Origin: Candidatus Nanoarchaeia archaeon
GTDB lineage: Archaea; Nanoarchaeota; Nanoarchaeia; SCGC-AAA011-G17; JAFCDX01
Direction: 5' to 3'
Assembly: GCA_028717785.1 (NCBI GenBank)
Contig: JAQUND010000087.1
Location: forward strand, 1 to 6,743
Length of the DNA: 6,743 nt
Part shown: piece by piece, positions 6,320 through 6,743 of the stretch
How positions within the stretch are numbered: the first letter of the stretch is position 1
Layout: each line of letters starts with the position of its first letter
Translations under genes and position numbers: made by a program
Notes under the pieces: model-generated
What the model saw: only the letters and a program-made list of their open reading frames with translations
Databases searched by the model: none
What the model was told of the DNA's origin: nothing

Positions 6320-6330
6320 ATTATTCCTTA
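6320..6330 (-). promoter_or_regulatory. Ribosome binding site/junction repeat before HNH gene
   Basis: The minus strand reads TAAGGAATAAT, identical to 5084-5094. Here the small terminase frame reads through the first TAA (ATT AAG GAA TAA) and stops at the second (6321-6323), so the same element is used in a different frame. AAGGAA lies 13 bases before the HNH ATG at 6310. Confidence 0.6.
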
Positions 6331-6743
6331 ATTTCAAAATGTGCGTCAATATCTTTCATTTGGCTATTAGAGCTGGCTTTGTTAATCATATCTAGTAATT
6401 GATCTGAAGTCAAAGCTATTTTATTATTGCCTATGTTATTTATATCTACTTGGTTAGTTGCTACTTGGGCTTCAAATATGGCTTTATTTAGTTCAATTAA
6501 AGAAGTATATTGTTTACCTATGGATTCAACAAGTTTAGCATATACTTCAATTTTTCTAGGTTCAGCACCAATTTTAATATCTTGTTCAACTTTATTTAGA
6601 GTAGTTCTAGTTTGTAGTATAAGTGATTTAAGTTCCTCTTGAAGATAACTTTGATCTTGAAACATTATAGGAACTTGATGAACTGCTACACGATTAACCA
6701 AGTCTTGTTTTTTAGCTTCAATGATTTGCATTTCGGCTTCAAT
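6321..6743 (-). CDS. 16: Terminase small subunit, T4 gp16-like (probably 5'-truncated by window edge)
   Basis: The small terminase subunit forms a ring that recognises DNA and stimulates the ATPase of the large subunit. The segment AEPRKIEVYAKLVESIGKQY followed by TSLIELNK (residues 56-83 from the first ATG) aligns with T4 gp16 '[27 protein letters not shown]', the central coiled-coil or oligomerisation region. The upstream EELKSLILQTRTTLNK is also predicted helical. The first ATG visible is at 6731, giving 136 aa, but the frame stays open upstream (IEAE) to the edge, the 12 bases before that ATG hold no Shine-Dalgarno, and T4 gp16 (164 aa) has a longer N-terminal part. The true start is therefore probably outside the window. 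It is first in the line of packaging genes and is separated from its large-subunit partner by two nuclease genes. Confidence 0.8.
   Translation of the reverse strand: MEAEMQIIEAKKQDLVNRVAVHQVPIMFQDQSYLQEELKSLILQTRTTLNKVEQDIKIGAEPRKIEVYAKLVESIGKQYTSLIELNKAIFEAQVATNQVDINNIGNNKIALTSDQLLDMINKASSNSQMKDIDAHFEIKE

Noticed and set aside
6427..6642. Plus-strand open frame of 71 codons
   Set aside because: It is antisense to the gp16-like small terminase gene, which has a recognisable family match.
6729..6731. ATG at 6731 as the confirmed start of the small terminase
   Set aside because: The frame stays open to the window edge, no Shine-Dalgarno is visible in the 12 bases before it, and the T4 homologue is longer at the N-terminus.

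Overview
The window is a stretch of a tailed-phage genome related to the T4 superfamily (contractile-tail myoviruses). It is AT-rich (visibly about 70% A+T), and every gene I accept reads on the minus strand. In transcription order, which runs from high to low coordinates, the genes are: small terminase subunit (gp16-like), a small HNH nuclease, a zinc-finger/EDxHD nuclease, large terminase subunit (gp17-like), a 64-residue protein of unknown function, and tail sheath (gp18-like, cut by the window edge). The backbone order 16-17-18 is the T4 order. The host cannot be read from the sequence. The low GC would suit T4-like phages of AT-rich hosts such as marine bacteria or Campylobacter, but that is only a guess.

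The packaging module (1681-6743) is loaded with mobile or potentially mobile elements. The large terminase is one 1132-codon reading frame, but only about 530 residues are terminase. The rest is two in-frame inteins. Intein 1 (154 aa, no endonuclease) splits the Walker A P-loop between its Lys and its Thr. Intein 2 (448 aa, with a LAGLIDADG endonuclease) splits the coupling motif (T4 gp17 'TTT') just downstream of Walker B. Both splices are needed to assemble the packaging ATPase. Directly upstream lie a free-standing homing-type endonuclease with three zinc-binding repeats and, before it, an HNH nuclease. The three gene junctions from small to large terminase share an 11-bp ribosome-binding-site element, TAAGGA(A/G)TAAT.

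The structural module (1-1680) follows. Two exact copies of the T4 late-promoter octamer TATAAATA sit in tandem in the 59-bp gap after the large terminase gene. They probably drive late transcription of the 64-residue gene and the tail sheath gene. Genes are tightly packed with gaps of 10-60 bp. There is no gene-free stretch over 300 bases, and I saw no tRNA, CRISPR array or convincing terminator hairpin.
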